From contig MCFH01000016.1 of the NCBI GenBank assembly GCA_002104945.1, positions 310,001 through 374,000 on the forward strand: DNA of 64,000 bases. Direction: 5' to 3'. The notes under the pieces were generated by a model. It was not told the origin of the DNA. It worked only from the letters and a program-made list of their open reading frames with translations, and ran no database searches. This DNA comes from Piromyces finnis. Its lineage: Eukaryota > Neocallimastigomycota > Neocallimastigomycetes > Neocallimastigales > Neocallimastigaceae. Both the position numbers and the translations under genes were made by a program. Positions 25,487 to 40,729 of this stretch are shown here, in pieces (positions within the stretch are counted from its first letter, which is position 1; each line of letters starts with the position of its first letter).

Positions 25487-27427
25487 TTAAATATTTTGCT
25501 TTAATTGTTGAATATTTTCACTCTTGTAATGGAATAATGATTCTGATCTTAAAACACCTTCTAAGAATATATGTGATGAACGGTTTTTAGGCATATTATA
25601 ACCTTCAATAGAATATTGGAGTAATGATATCCAATCATCAAATGGTTCAATTGGTTGTTTAGATTTTGATTTTTTTGTTTTTGGTTTTGGTTTTGGGAGT
25701 ATTGGCAAAAACATTACAAAATTATTTAAGGAAGGTAATCTTCTAACTAAACCTCTTATATCATCTGATGTAATATTTTTGTCAACAAAACAATTAATAG
25801 AAAATAAATTCTGTGGAAGAACTTTTAACGAGTTCTTTCCTAATGACCAAAAGCAATATTCAATATCAAGAACGCATAAGTTTGGACATGATTTTATTAT
25901 TTCTGACATTTCATTATCATTTATTGGATTATAGCATAACTTTAAAACCTTTAATTTTGGTAATTTTTTAAAGCATTCTGCTAAATCATTTGAATTATAA
26001 TCATATGTTGTTTTATTTTCCATATATAAGAAATTTTTACGTTTATTATCAAATGAAAATTTTAAAAGGTTTTCACAATAGTCGGCAATATTTTGGAAAG
26101 TTTTTCTTGTTATTCCATCTTCATGTAATTCTATTATTTCTTCAGTATTTTCATTAATAGCTGTTTTTGGTTGATTTGTTGTTGTTGGACTTGAACATGT
26201 TAAACTTAATTTTTTCTCAAATGCATCTGTTGCATTTATATCTCTACAATCTATAATTTCTAAAGTTTTTAATTTTTTATTATTATTTCTTAAAAACATT
26301 TCCATAATTTCATCATTATTATTTAAACATCCAAGGGTTAATTCTTCTAATTTATTACAAACCTTTGCAAATTGCATTAATGATTCAGCAGATATTTCAT
26401 GACCAGAAAAAATAGTTAAAACGACTAAATGGTTCATATAACTTGATATTTGATTAGTAATATCGATAGGGTATTGTCTTGCTAATACACTAGGACGACG
26501 ATCAACGGCTTCAACTAAATCAGGATTTGGTTTTGCTCCAGTTTCAGGATTTATACTATTTGAACATAAAAATCTAGCACCACGTATGTTGGTTTCAATT
26601 AAATCGATATTTAATCCAAACTTTAAACTTAAAAGTTTTTCGGATTTCATTTGTTTTAATGCATCTAAAATAGATTTTCCGGTTTTACATGATGTATTTA
26701 CAAGATTTAAAGAATTAATTTGTGAACAACTATTCAAAAAGGTATCAAGAATTAATTTTCCTAGATCTCTTGTTCCTTGGAAATTAATATCCGTTATATT
26801 GGGACAACATAAAGCTATAGTTTTCGCAAATAATGCCGTATTATAAAATCTCACATTTAATAATAAAACTTTCTCAGCGTTGGCACCACATCTTTCTAAA
26901 ACCTTCATTGTTGTATCATCCCATATATCCATGTTTTCACCATTTAAAATTTTAACATATGTGTGATATTCAAACATTGGTGGGTATTTATTATTTTCTG
27001 TATCAAAAACAAGTTCTGGTAGTTTATCTGGTAGTGCTTGATCAGGTGAAGTTGGTGATTCACTTTTTTCCTCCTCTGCAGCCTCTTCTGCTCCACCTTT
27101 TCTAACCCTCTTTTTTTTCTTTTTTTTTGTCTCTTTAATATTATCACCTGTATGTAATGGTCCTTCTGTAACTTTTATTTGCAATATTTTTGCTATTTCT
27201 AATGATTTTTTTTTTAATGGAATCATTTCCCATAAAAAGGGAACAACCGCTGCAGCAAATGCTTTATTCATATATAAACATATCATTTGTTCTCTTCTAG
27301 ACATATAACTAACTAAGCATGTTAATATTTTTGAATCTTGTGGTATTGATTTTCTATTTGGGTCTTTAACATATTTTTGTGGTATAACTTCAACATCTGT
27401 TTTCTGTTTTCTCCCCATTCTGATCAT
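25487..27427 (-). CDS. F-box/LRR-like protein (AMN1-type repeats)
   Basis: A single exon of 646 aa. Residues about 30-75 (ILTCLVSYMSRREQMICLYMN through FLWEMIPL) look like a divergent F-box, the Skp1-binding segment of SCF ubiquitin ligases. From residue 180 there are repeated leucine-rich units of the F-box/LRR kind: LLLNVRFYN, CCPNITDINFQGTRDL, NSLNLVNTSC, LEELTLGCLNNNDEIM, LKTLEIIDCRDIN, LKVLKLCYNPIND and CPNLCVLDIEYCFW. A Lys-rich insert (KKKKKRVRKGG, about residue 105) and a Glu/Ser segment interrupt the first part. Function would be substrate recruitment for ubiquitination; the target is unknown. The lack of introns stands out among intron-rich neighbours. An upstream second Met (residue 4) could also start the protein. 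Confidence 0.78.
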   Translation of the reverse strand: MIRMGRKQKTDVEVIPQKYVKDPNRKSIPQDSKILTCLVSYMSRREQMICLYMNKAFAAAVVPFLWEMIPLKKKSLEIAKILQIKVTEGPLHTGDNIKETKKKKKKRVRKGGAEEAAEEEKSESPTSPDQALPDKLPELVFDTENNKYPPMFEYHTYVKILNGENMDIWDDTTMKVLERCGANAEKVLLLNVRFYNTALFAKTIALCCPNITDINFQGTRDLGKLILDTFLNSCSQINSLNLVNTSCKTGKSILDALKQMKSEKLLSLKFGLNIDLIETNIRGARFLCSNSINPETGAKPNPDLVEAVDRRPSVLARQYPIDITNQISSYMNHLVVLTIFSGHEISAESLMQFAKVCNKLEELTLGCLNNNDEIMEMFLRNNNKKLKTLEIIDCRDINATDAFEKKLSLTCSSPTTTNQPKTAINENTEEIIELHEDGITRKTFQNIADYCENLLKFSFDNKRKNFLYMENKTTYDYNSNDLAECFKKLPKLKVLKLCYNPINDNEMSEIIKSCPNLCVLDIEYCFWSLGKNSLKVLPQNLFSINCFVDKNITSDDIRGLVRRLPSLNNFVMFLPILPKPKPKTKKSKSKQPIEPFDDWISLLQYSIEGYNMPKNRSSHIFLEGVLRSESLFHYKSENIQQLKQNI

Positions 27428-29011
27428 TTTTATTATTTATATTTTATGATAAAAATTAATGTATATTGCAAAGATTTTTATTATTATCTTCTTATCCAAA
27501 AATCTTTAATTTTTTTTTCAACAATTTAAAATTTACATCAAGAGCAATATATATAAAAAAAATAAAATATATATATATATGTATAAATAATTTTTGTCTT
27601 TAGAATATTGTATTCTTTTAAATATAATAAATATAATATATAGAAAACACAATTACTTTTAATTTTTATTATTTTATTATATAAAAAGGGAACCTGAAAA
27701 ATCCTTTCTATTATAATTTTAAATACAAAATAAAATAAATAAAAATAAAATAAAAAGAATAAAAAAAATAAAATTACTAAAAAAGATTAACAAGAAAAAG
27801 CATTATTTTTAGGATAAAAATGAATTAGATATAATTATGAATAATTAAAGTAACATTTAAATAAATTGGATTATACTAAAGTTAATTACTATCGAAATTA
27901 ATGAAATTATAATAATTATTTTTTATAAATTACTAAAAATATAACTTTTAAAATAAAAAAAAAACTTAATACTTATTATTTTTACATATATAAATTCAAT
28001 TAATCTAAAAATAATTTATAAATTAAAATTAAGTATCATTCTAATCCAATATTAATTTTAAGTAAAAATTATTTTTAAAAACTTAAATTTTACATATAAA
28101 AAATTGCTTGTATTTTAATATTTATAATATAGACTTTATAATAAAAACTTAAGAATTATTTATATGTTAATTCTTTTTTTTTTATGAATATTATAATAAT
28201 ATATACTAGTTTAATGATTAAATAAGAATTTTATATTTCATATAACATTAAATAGTTTCAAAATAATAAGAATTTTAAAAGTTTATTATAATTAAATAAT
28301 TTGATGCTAGTATCATTACAATTATTATTATTTATTAATATTATTGTTATTATTTATTATTATTATTATTATTGTTGTTGTTGTTGTTGTTATTTATTAT
28401 TATTATTATTATTATTATAATTAAAAGTAACTATCATCATTATCTTTATTTTATTTTTTATTATTAATGTTATTAAACTTTTTCATTTTTACTCTTTATT
28501 TTAAATGATTATTTATTAAAAATTATAATATATAAAATTTTAATTTATTTATAAAAAAAACTATTGGATAAAATAGTTAATATAATTATGGATATTCGTA
28601 TTGAATTGTATTTAATATTTACACTTATTCTTTTAATTAATATTTGTTATATGAAAGGATAATTGTATATTATAAAAAATATTTAACAATTATATATAAA
28701 AAAAAAAGAAATATTAGAAAGTTACTCTTTTTTTTTTTTTATTTAATTAGTCATTTATTTATATTAAGTAATAATAAATTTTTATCTACTCATATTTTCT
28801 TATGTCAGAAGATTCTTCAAAATTAAAATGGAATTCTCAAAGAGTAGTCATATAAAATATAAATTAATATAATATTTAAAGTATTTAGATAAAAAGTTTA
28901 GAAATAAAAACATAGAAATATTAATTTCAACTTTTATTCAATTAATAAAAATTATATAAATAAATATTAAAGAAGAATTCCACACAAAAATTACAATCAT
29001 TTTCAATAGGA
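27428..29011. other. Gene-free AT-rich region with an ATT/GTT microsatellite
   Basis: Shared upstream region of the divergent F-box/LRR and U2SURP genes. An (ATT)n-(GTT)n-(ATT)n array lies at about 28320-28418. A plus-strand frame at 28644-28826 is low-complexity and unsupported. No RNA gene seen. Confidence 0.55.
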
Positions 29012-31672
<2,661 letters not shown>

Positions 31673-32129
31673 AAATAATAATTAAATATTAAATATTTTT
31701 ATAATAAATTATTATAGCAAATTATTTTAGATAAATATTTATTATCATTAAATGTACCATATTTATAACATATAATTAAATAAAATAAATGAAATTTTAA
31801 ATAATAAGATAATTTTATATTATTAGATTTCGAAAAAAAAAAAGTTTATATATTTTAATTCATAAAAATTTTACCAACCATCCAAATATATAAAGTTTTT
31901 AAAATTTTATATATTATTATTATTACTATTCTTAAAATATGAATATTATTAAAATGATACAAAATGAAAAAAATAATTTATATTCCATATAATATTTATT
32001 CATATATAAAATAAAGTATTAAGAGAATAAAATATATAACTAAAATCTTAAATTTTTCATTAATTTAAAAAATAAAAAAAAGAAATTTAAAAAAAGATTT
32101 ACTATATAATTACAATAAACTATATTGAA
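31673..32129. other. Intergenic spacer, no gene
   Basis: AT-rich spacer between two plus-strand genes. It holds the U2SURP terminator and the promoter of the SPF-motif protein gene, with no recognisable sites. Confidence 0.5.
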
Positions 32130-33332
32130 GTGATGAATAACCAAAAAATACTAAATGGTGAAAACAAAATTTCACCATTAGTGAATAAAATATCTACTCA
32201 GCAAAGTCCAATTTCTCCTTTTAAAATAATTAATAATAATGAGCAATCCCCATTTACAGTTGAGCAAACTGCTAATTGTAGATTAACAGAACCGCAATCT
32301 CCTTTTAAGATAGAAACTAATAATAATAAGTTCATTAAAAGGCAAGATACAAAAGGTACCAATTTGAAAATTACAACCTTTAACCAAAAATCACCGATAA
32401 ATGATCATATTGTACCTATTTCACCATTTAATATAGGTAGTCCTAATAAAAATTTTCCATGTCCAAAGACTTCACAACCATTAACCTCTAAAGGAAATCA
32501 AATTTTTTCGGCACAAGTAGTAGATATGCCAATTATTCCGCAAGCAGATACTTATAATCAATCAAATAGAACGAGTTGGGTTACAACAACCTCCACAATT
32601 AATAGTGCTTCACCGGCATTTTATGATGTAAAAAGAGAATTAAATATGTCTAATATTAATTCTATGGTATCTAATGTTAGAAAAGGACAAGAATCTAATA
32701 TTATTGATAAAATATTATTTGATACCCAATACAGTGGGATGGTAGATCAGAAATATGAAAAAGAATTAGTAAGACATAATTGCAAAAACGATACATTATA
32801 TAAATGTTTTTCAAGGTCATCCAGTGGTATATTTTCTTTCAAATCACCAGACACTTATCCAAATACAAATTCATTTTATTATATTGATGTAGGAAATGAA
32901 ATTGGTACTTCAATTCTTCGTATGAACAAAGATAAAGATAGCTATATAAAAACACAAGAAAATATGTATCAAAATAAAAGCCCTAATTCAAATAATTCAC
33001 CTATGAATGATAAAGAAAGTACATTTAATGTAATGAAAGGTTCAAACACTATAAATCCACCAGTAAATTATTCAAGTAAATCTTATTCTTCAAGCCAAGC
33101 CAATCAAAATAATAATTCAAAGATAACTTCAACTTTTTCTTATGATGCTGAATATTTATTATGGAGAGAAACTGTTATAGATATTTTAAAAAGTAATATT
33201 ACAGAATCAGAAAATTATGGAAATAATAGAGTAGATTTGTATTATAAAAATATTAATAACGAAAACCAAGTTGATTATACATTAAAAATGCCAATTGAAT
33301 TATTAACTCTTTTAAATACAAAGATAAAATAA
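32130..33332 (+). CDS. Disordered Asn/Ser-rich protein with repeated SPF motifs
   Basis: A single-exon frame of 400 aa. The N-terminal 110 residues hold four spaced copies of a Ser-Pro-Phe element: QQSPISPFKI, EQSPFTVE, PQSPFKIE and VPISPFNIG. They look like proline-directed phosphorylation or docking sites. The middle is Ser/Asn/Thr-rich and disordered. The last 60 residues appear more ordered (AEYLLWRETVIDILKSN, then YTLKMPIELLTLL). No signal peptide or membrane segment is present. I do not recognise the family; a cell-cycle or kinase substrate is a guess. The frame's length, composition and clean start argue that it is a real gene. Confidence 0.65.
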   Translation: MMNNQKILNGENKISPLVNKISTQQSPISPFKIINNNEQSPFTVEQTANCRLTEPQSPFKIETNNNKFIKRQDTKGTNLKITTFNQKSPINDHIVPISPFNIGSPNKNFPCPKTSQPLTSKGNQIFSAQVVDMPIIPQADTYNQSNRTSWVTTTSTINSASPAFYDVKRELNMSNINSMVSNVRKGQESNIIDKILFDTQYSGMVDQKYEKELVRHNCKNDTLYKCFSRSSSGIFSFKSPDTYPNTNSFYYIDVGNEIGTSILRMNKDKDSYIKTQENMYQNKSPNSNNSPMNDKESTFNVMKGSNTINPPVNYSSKSYSSSQANQNNNSKITSTFSYDAEYLLWRETVIDILKSNITESENYGNNRVDLYYKNINNENQVDYTLKMPIELLTLLNTKIK

Positions 33333-33808
33333 AATTAATAATGTACATTTGTTTATATTAATATTTATTACATCAAAATAAATAATAAAAATTTATAAAA
33401 ATAAAATTATGATAAACAATAAATGAATTATATATATAAATATTTACTCTTTTATATGTTTAATACTGTAATTTCATTAATATTTTTTTTAAAAAATGAA
33501 AGTTTAATATTATTATCATTGGAATGGAATTTCATTTTGAAAAAATAATATCGAAATGTATTTTCTATTTATTTTATTAAATTAATACTAGTATTTATTT
33601 TTTATTTTTTATTTTTCTTTTTTTCTTTTTCTTTCTTTCTTTTTTTTTTTTTTTTTTCTATCATTAAATTGTATTATTATATATAATAATAAATAATATT
33701 ATTAAAAAATTAATAAATAAATATATTTATAAATCGTAATTTTATATTTTACAATATTTATATTTATTTATTTATTTCTTGTAAGAAATTATATTATTGA
33801 TTATGAAT
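33333..33808. other. Convergent spacer, no gene
   Basis: AT-rich region with a C/T-rich polypyrimidine run at about 33610-33659. It separates the 3' ends of the SPF-motif gene and the TMEM208 gene. Confidence 0.5.
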
Positions 33809-34645
33809 TTATTTGTATTTAACATTTTCTCTTCTAGCTTGCTTTTTTTGTTGTGTTTTAGATAAAACTTGTTCTGGAGATGGGTTTTGAGAAGTTGAAG
33901 CCCTTAAAATTGGTAAAATTACGCTGGCAATGACTATAAAATAAAAGAAATGAAAATAACAATAATAATAATTTTTAATTAAAAATAAAATTAAGAATTT
34001 ATAATCTTTAAAATATATTATACTTTTATAAACAGCATATAATGGAATAACAATTAAGAACCACCAATAGAAATCACTGAAAGCTGTTGTGAAAGTTACG
34101 AAACGGAAGATGAAAACAATATCAAATAAATAGCTAAATTATTCAATCAAAAATTAATATAATTTAATAATAACAATAAATAAATAAAATATCATTAATA
34201 TATAACTAATAACTTAAAATTAATTATTTACCTTACAACGTTACCATTATCATTGAAATTAACACCTAAAAAAATAATTCAATCAATATTTCCCCTTTAT
34301 TTCAATATAAATATAACATTAAAAATACTAATAAAATATTTACCGGCATATTGAACAGATGGATTAGCTCCTTTAACAAATGCCATTTTCTTCATTAATA
34401 AAATCAATATAACAGTAGTAACTTGCATTGCAATAAAACCATAAATAAATTTTGCTTTAATTGTATCACGTCTAAAAGTTAACCTTATAAGAAGGTAAAA
34501 TACAGCAACAACAATTGTAAGCATCCATTGCTTCTTTAATACTTCTTTGTTATATGCTGAAATTCTCTTATCAGATTGATTAGCCTTTTTATAATAAATT
34601 ATTAATAATTCAAAAATTATTATATTAAATAAGATTAACATTCAT
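33809..34645 (-). CDS. snd2: TMEM208/Snd2-type ER membrane protein of the SND targeting pathway
   Basis: Five exons (34640-34645, 34344-34584, 34232-34265, 34024-34133, 33809-33933) close in phase to 171 aa, the family's usual size. The first exon codes only Met-Asn; a 55-bp intron follows, then ANQSDKRISAYNKEVLKKQW. Four hydrophobic segments are visible (WMLTIVVAVFYLLI, FIYGFIAMQVTTVILILLM, IVFIFRFVTFTTAF and WWFLIVIPLYAVYKIIAS), with the polar loop YAGVNFNDNGNVV between the second and third, matching the position of the Asp/Gly loop in TMEM208. The C-terminus is basic (KTQQKKQARREN). The protein works with the SRP-independent pathway that inserts membrane proteins into the ER. The alternative start at 34641, reading into the intron, gives a hydrophobic leader that homologues lack. 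Confidence 0.85.
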
Positions 34646-35143
34646 TTTATTGTTTTAATATTATGTAATAAAAAAAAAGGTAAATGGATATAATAATACA
34701 AATTCATTATTATTTTTTATTTTATTTATTTATTTATTTAAAAATATTATACCATTTTAATTCTACTGAATTTTTTTCTTTTCTTTTTTCTTTTCTTTTT
34801 TTTTTTTTATTTTTATTATTATTATTTGTTTTGTTTTGTTTTGTTTTATAACACTATCTATATTTTTAATTTAATTATTTTATTATTTTTGTTTATCCAA
34901 AATAAATATACTATGATCTTTAATACTATTGGCTAAAAAAAATAATTATTAAAAATGATTATATTTTAACTAAATTATTATATTGCTATTTATATGCTTA
35001 TAAAAATGCACATTTTATTTAAATTTTATTTATTTTTTTATTTTATTTAAAAAATGATAATTATTAACATTTGTTCTTATTATTTTTATTCATTCTTTTT
35101 TTTTCTTATTATTATTAGTAGATTAATTTAGAAAAGAAATTTT
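34646..35143. other. Spacer between Snd2 and Sla2, no gene
   Basis: AT-rich, with (TTTG)-type repeats at about 34825-34845. It carries the Snd2 promoter and the Sla2 terminator. No sites assigned. Confidence 0.5.
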
Positions 35144-38100
35144 TTATTCAGCTTCTTGGTAAGTAGCTCTACGCATTTCTGCTAATCTTTGACGAGCAGT
35201 ATTCAAATCTCTTTCTAATTCTAAAATTAATACTTGTTGTTCCATCTCCTTAACCTTCAATTCATGATAAGCCATATTTCTAATGTCAGCAAAGTTATCT
35301 TCTTCTGATTTCTTAGAAGCTTCTTTAGCAGCTTTAACCAAGGCTTGAGTTGCTTTACGAACAGCAACACTAGCCATTTCCAATTTATCTTGAGTTTTAC
35401 TGAAGGAAACTGCTTTAACACGACTTGCAGCTACTAATTGTGTGGTGGCAGCTGATACCTCAGTAGCGGCAACGACTAATTGTTCAATTTTATGTGTTCC
35501 ACTGATAACACCATCTGCAGCTTCTACTAAATAGTTTGTTGCAATAGCAACAGATTTTGCAGCAGAAATTAAACCTTCAGTCCATCTATTATTCTTTTTA
35601 TAGAAAGCACTATTGGTAGCTGTTCCACGACCTTCAGCAACAATTTCTTTTTGAGCAGCTGTTGCACATTTAATGAGATTTGCAATTGCATTTGTAATAG
35701 CCATAACGGATTCAAGAATAACATCGTGAACTTGAGTTTGAGCTAAATTCAATGATGGTTCCTTTGGCTTTTTCATTAATTCATTCAAACGAGAAACAGC
35801 ATCCTCAATAACACGAGCTGCATTCATCATTTCTCTTTCAACAACATCACCAATATCATCTTCATTAGCTGTATTAGAAATTGATGAAATATCCTTAGGA
35901 ACTAACTTTTCAACTAATTGGTTTAATTCAGCAAGATTATCTTGAATTTGACGAGTTGATCCTATAATTAAATCGGATTTTTGAGTTGGTTGTAATTGAT
36001 TTAAAGAGGTTGATTTAATTTTTTCAAAGAATTCTTGTGAATTCTTTGCAATTTTTCTTACTGTATCTAAAATACGTTCTGAACTAGTATCATCTGCTGA
36101 CAAACGAACAACACCCTTACAATTATTCATTAAATCAATTAAAGAATGAGAATAATTATTACTAGTATTAATTGGTTCAGTTTGATCACCACCCTAATAA
36201 AAATTATACATATAAAAATATTATTGTTAAAATTGAATTTAAATATAGGACCATTATTTAAATTAGTATTTAAATTTTAACTTACTTGAAGATATCTTAT
36301 GAAGCTTTGACCAAATTCAGAAAGTGATGATTGAACTTTTTCATTGACACTTAAAACATATTCGGCGGTAACACTTTGATTTCCAAGAAGATTTGGTGAG
36401 TCAAATTCGAATAATCCGTCTGATATTCTGATTTTACAAGAATTTAAAATACTATCTGTAAATATAAATAATAAATTTTTATCAATATATTGATCATTTT
36501 TGAATAAAATGTTTTTTGTGTCAATTATATAATTTATTATAAAAAATATAATATATTATTTATATTATAATATTTATAATTATTGTATATCTATATATAA
36601 ATACCCATAATTTTTTGAAGAGTTAAAATATGATTTTCTTTTAAATCTTGAATTTCCTTTGCTAAACCACCTTCTGATTCTTGTGAAGTCTATTAAAAAA
36701 AAAAAAATTTTTTTTAATAATATTCAAACATTATATTATTAATAATCAATATACTCCTTACCTTTTGCATTTGAGCTAAAGCTAATAAAGTTTGGTCCAT
36801 ACCACTTTTTAAAACCAAAATTTCTTCATCCTTAGCCTTAATTAATTATGAATTATATCATATATATTAATAAATAATAATAAATAAATAAACAATAATT
36901 AATATGTAAAAAAATATTACATTTTGAGAACGTTCAGCTTCAGCAATGTAAGTATTCATCTTATTTCTATAATCTTCAAGTTCAACTTGCTTTATCTTAT
37001 ACACATTAAATATATTATTATATTATAGATTAATCACAATTATTTATAGCATAAATAAATTTATTAAAATGTCTATATATTTTTACTCTTAAGTTTCTTT
37101 CAAGTTCTTCTTTTTCTCTAGTAAAGTTTGCAAGCATGGTTTCAAACTCTGCACCTTTGGTCTATATATTTTATTTAAATAATTAATGTTTTATTAAAAA
37201 GGTTATATTTTTATTTGTAATTTACCTTTCCAAGTTCCAATAATTGATTCTTTGAATCAGCAACTTCTCTTCTTAATTGATTCATTTCTTCATATTGTTG
37301 CTATTTTATTAAAGTATAATTAGTATTAAGCATCTTTTATTTATTATATTATAATAATAATAATAACCTTTTTAATCTTATTAATTTCTTCTTGTAAGTT
37401 TTCTTTTTCTCTTGTAACTTCAGCAACAGCAAATTCCTTAGCCTTTTAAATATCAATTATATATATTAATAAATAATATTTTTATACAAAAAATTATTTA
37501 TTTTAATAATTTATTTAATTTTAATATTACTCTTGCTTCAGCCTTAGCTGCTTCGACTTCAAGTAAATACTTTTGCTTTAATGTATTTTCTGATTGTTGT
37601 AAAGTTTTTAATTTTCCTAATAAATCAAGATGTTCTTTTCTTAATTGAGCATATTGCTTAGCTAAAACTTCATATCTTTGTTTCAATTGATTTAATTGTT
37701 GTTCAAGAGTTTGAATATAAGTATCTTTAGCACTATCTTGTTGTCTTGCAAGAGATAATTGTTGCATTTGTTGTTCCATAAATTGTATTCTCTTTATTAA
37801 ATATATGTTATTTTATTGTTTAATGTAATATTATAAAATAAATGAAATAAATTATATTAAAAGCAACATTAACACGTACCTTTTCAGCTTGGTCAATAGT
37901 AATTTTATCCCTTTCAGCTAAGTGTTTAAATTGAACAAGTTGACTTTCTAATTCAGCAACACGACCTTGTTGCTGCATTTGAATTTGCTGTTGAAGAAAC
38001 TGTCTTTCTTGTTCCTAATTTATAATATATTAATATATAAACCTTAAAAAATATATAAATATAATAGATTTTATATATATTAATTACTTGTTGAATTTGT

Positions 38101-39742
38101 CTTATTCTTTCTTGTTCTTGTTGTTGCTGTTGTAACATTAATAAACGCTCTTGTTCTTGTTGACGTATAATTAATTCTTGCTGTTCTCTTTGCTTTTGTT
38201 GAAGTAAGTAACGTTGTTGTTGTTCAATTAATTGTTGGTTTTGAATTTCGATTGATGTTGATTTTGTCATGGTCCAAATATCCTGTTATAATTTATTTAA
38301 AATAATATAAATATAATATTATATTGTTAAAAGACAGAAACTATAAAAGAATTATTTTTAATATTTATTACTTGATTTTGTGGGATAACTTCAGCTGGTT
38401 TTGGAGTAACTGGAGATATTGCTTTAACTTGTTCTTCCACAAATTGTGGTGGATCTAATTGTAATTGTGGAACATCAACTAAACTTACTAAATATGGAAT
38501 AGATCTGGCATTATCATAGAACTTTAATAATTTGTAATGTAACTCCTTAAATTTATCTCTCAATGGTTTTAAAACATCTGTTGATCCAATTTCTATTTAA
38601 TTTTAAAATATTTTAAAGTACAAATTTAATCATTATTTTATTAATAAGATTACTAATGAATTAAATCAATAATTTTATTTAAAATACTTTTATGCATAGC
38701 CATTAACATTGATTGTAAAAATTTGTAAATATTATAACTTTCTTCAATTAATGGAACTAAAGCTGAAATACGACATTCGTTATTGGCAGCTGGACTAAGA
38801 TGTGATAAAATATTCTTTTGAAGATTATCAATTTTATCTAATAAAATCAATAAATCAAAAATTGATTCATATCTAATTTTATAACGAACATTGGAATTTA
38901 AATATTTATAATAACTTAATAAATAAATTTTTAAAAAATTATTAAAATGCTTTTAATTTTGCTAACCCTTCATTAGGATCTGTTACACCCTTCAAACTAA
39001 TATATTCCTCATAATCAAAATTAGCTTTAAAATCTTCATGGGTTCGATGGAAATTTAATTTTGCTGATAAAAATGTAATATAAGCTTGAATAAGTGGACT
39101 ATAACCACCTTGATAATATATATTATTATAAATTAAAAAGTTAGTATAATATACTATTTTATTATTAATTTTAAAATTTCTTTTACCTATCATTCCAGAA
39201 TTGCTGGAAGGACTGCGTGCAATACTTTCAATCCATTGGAGTTCCCTAATACCATCTTTTAAAACCTCATTAATTATATCAACAAAAAGGAAAAAAAATA
39301 AAAAATAAAAATAAAATAAAAATAAAAAATTTTAATATATTAACATTAATTATACATTATATTAAATAAAAAAAAAATAAATTTTGTGTTTGTAATAGCG
39401 GTTATAGTGAATATTATTGTTATTGTTGTTTTTAGCAATGTTAATTTATATTTTAAGATATAAGTTTTTAAAAATACTTACTGATGGATGACCATCTTTA
39501 ATAACTTTATGAATTGTAATGAGTGCTTTGAATGTTTGAACTTCATTACCATATATTGGTTGTAATTTAATACCTGTCCAAAAAGAATTAGCTGATTTAT
39601 AATCCCATGTATATACAATACATGCACGAACATGTTTTTGTTTTGGTGCAGTTTCTTCTGGACTAAGAGCTTTTTTGATATTTACAGTTAAATTATGCTC
39701 ACTTGTGTCTCTATTAGTAGTCCTAAGTGAATTTGAGTACAT
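35144..39742 (-). CDS. sla2: Sla2/End4 (HIP1R) endocytic adaptor: ANTH, coiled coil and talin-like THATCH domains
   Basis: A multi-exon gene. The first six junctions (39482-39742, 39187-39265, 38967-39108, 38688-38872, 38372-38592, then an exon from 38282) were checked for phase. The ANTH domain starts with LTVNIKKALSPEETAPKQKHVRAC and continues through YTWDYKSANSFW, ALITIHKVIKDGHPS, RELQWIESIARS and LVPLIEESYNIYKFL. A proline-rich linker follows (LVDVPQLQLDPPQF), then a Gln-rich segment and a long coiled coil spread over about ten small exons (38250-36600). The C-terminal THATCH/I-LWEQ actin-binding module is in 36130-35144 (NCKGVVRLSADDTSSERILDT; YHELKVKEMEQQVLILELER). It binds PtdIns(4,5)P2, clathrin light chain and F-actin at endocytic sites. 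Length is near 1000 aa as expected. Small central exons with regular spacing are notable. Confidence 0.93.
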
Positions 39743-40729
39743 TCTATCATTATTTAATAAAGTTAAATATTGTTATATATTGATGCATAAGAAAATATAT
39801 ATATATATAATAAATATCAATTACAATTAATAAAATTATCATTATCATATAAAGATAAAAATTTAAAAAATGAATATATATAATAATAATAAAATAAAAT
39901 ATAACATAATTCAATAAAAACATATAATTTTAAAAAATATATATTTAAATCTAATTTGACATAATTAATTATAGTTATTTATTTGGTTTTACGATATTTA
40001 AAAATATTTTAAATATTTATAATATTCATTAATAATTAAAAGAATACTTAGAAGTTCTTACTTTTTTTTATTTACTATTGCTTTTTCTTTTTTTTTTTTT
40101 TTAATTTATTAATTTTATTTATATTATTTTAATAATGTTTAATATAATAATATATAAATGTATTGTTGTATTGTTATTATATTATTATTATTAGTGCTAC
40201 TATTATTGTTTTTGTTTTAGATACTTTATTTTATTTATTATTACGAACAACAAAATCAAAATAATACTTTTCTAAGTACTATTAGGAAAATAAAATAAAA
40301 TAATGAAATTTTTAATATAAAAAATCTCAATAATTTATATTTATTAAAATTATATTAAATTAAAGATCATTTAACATTTTACCAAAAAAAATAAAAAATA
40401 AAAAAAGGTTAATCAATAAATAATAAAATAAATATATATAAAGAATTTACTTTTATTAAATTTTTGGAATGTTATTATTTCATTATTTCATATTTTATAA
40501 TATTAATTATTTAGAGTTAATATTATTATTATAATATACAATTCTTTTTAAAATATATAACATTTAAAGTACAATCTCAACAACACTAGTTTAATTTAAT
40601 AAATATACAATTTTTATTAAAAATATTTAAATAAAAAAACTTAATTATTATTTAAGGTGAAAGATTATTTAAATGAATGATAGTATTTTCTTTTATTCTT
40701 TATAATTGTAATCAACATAAATATTTGAA
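39743..40729. other. Gene-free region upstream of sla2
   Basis: Promoter side of sla2 and terminator side of Hop2. AT-rich, with trinucleotide stretches at about 40166-40195. No open frame or RNA gene is supported. Confidence 0.55.

Noticed and set aside
34297-34641. Longer N-terminus for the TMEM208 gene starting at 34641
   Set aside because: The extra hydrophobic leader is intron sequence; a two-codon first exon gives the family's normal length and phase.
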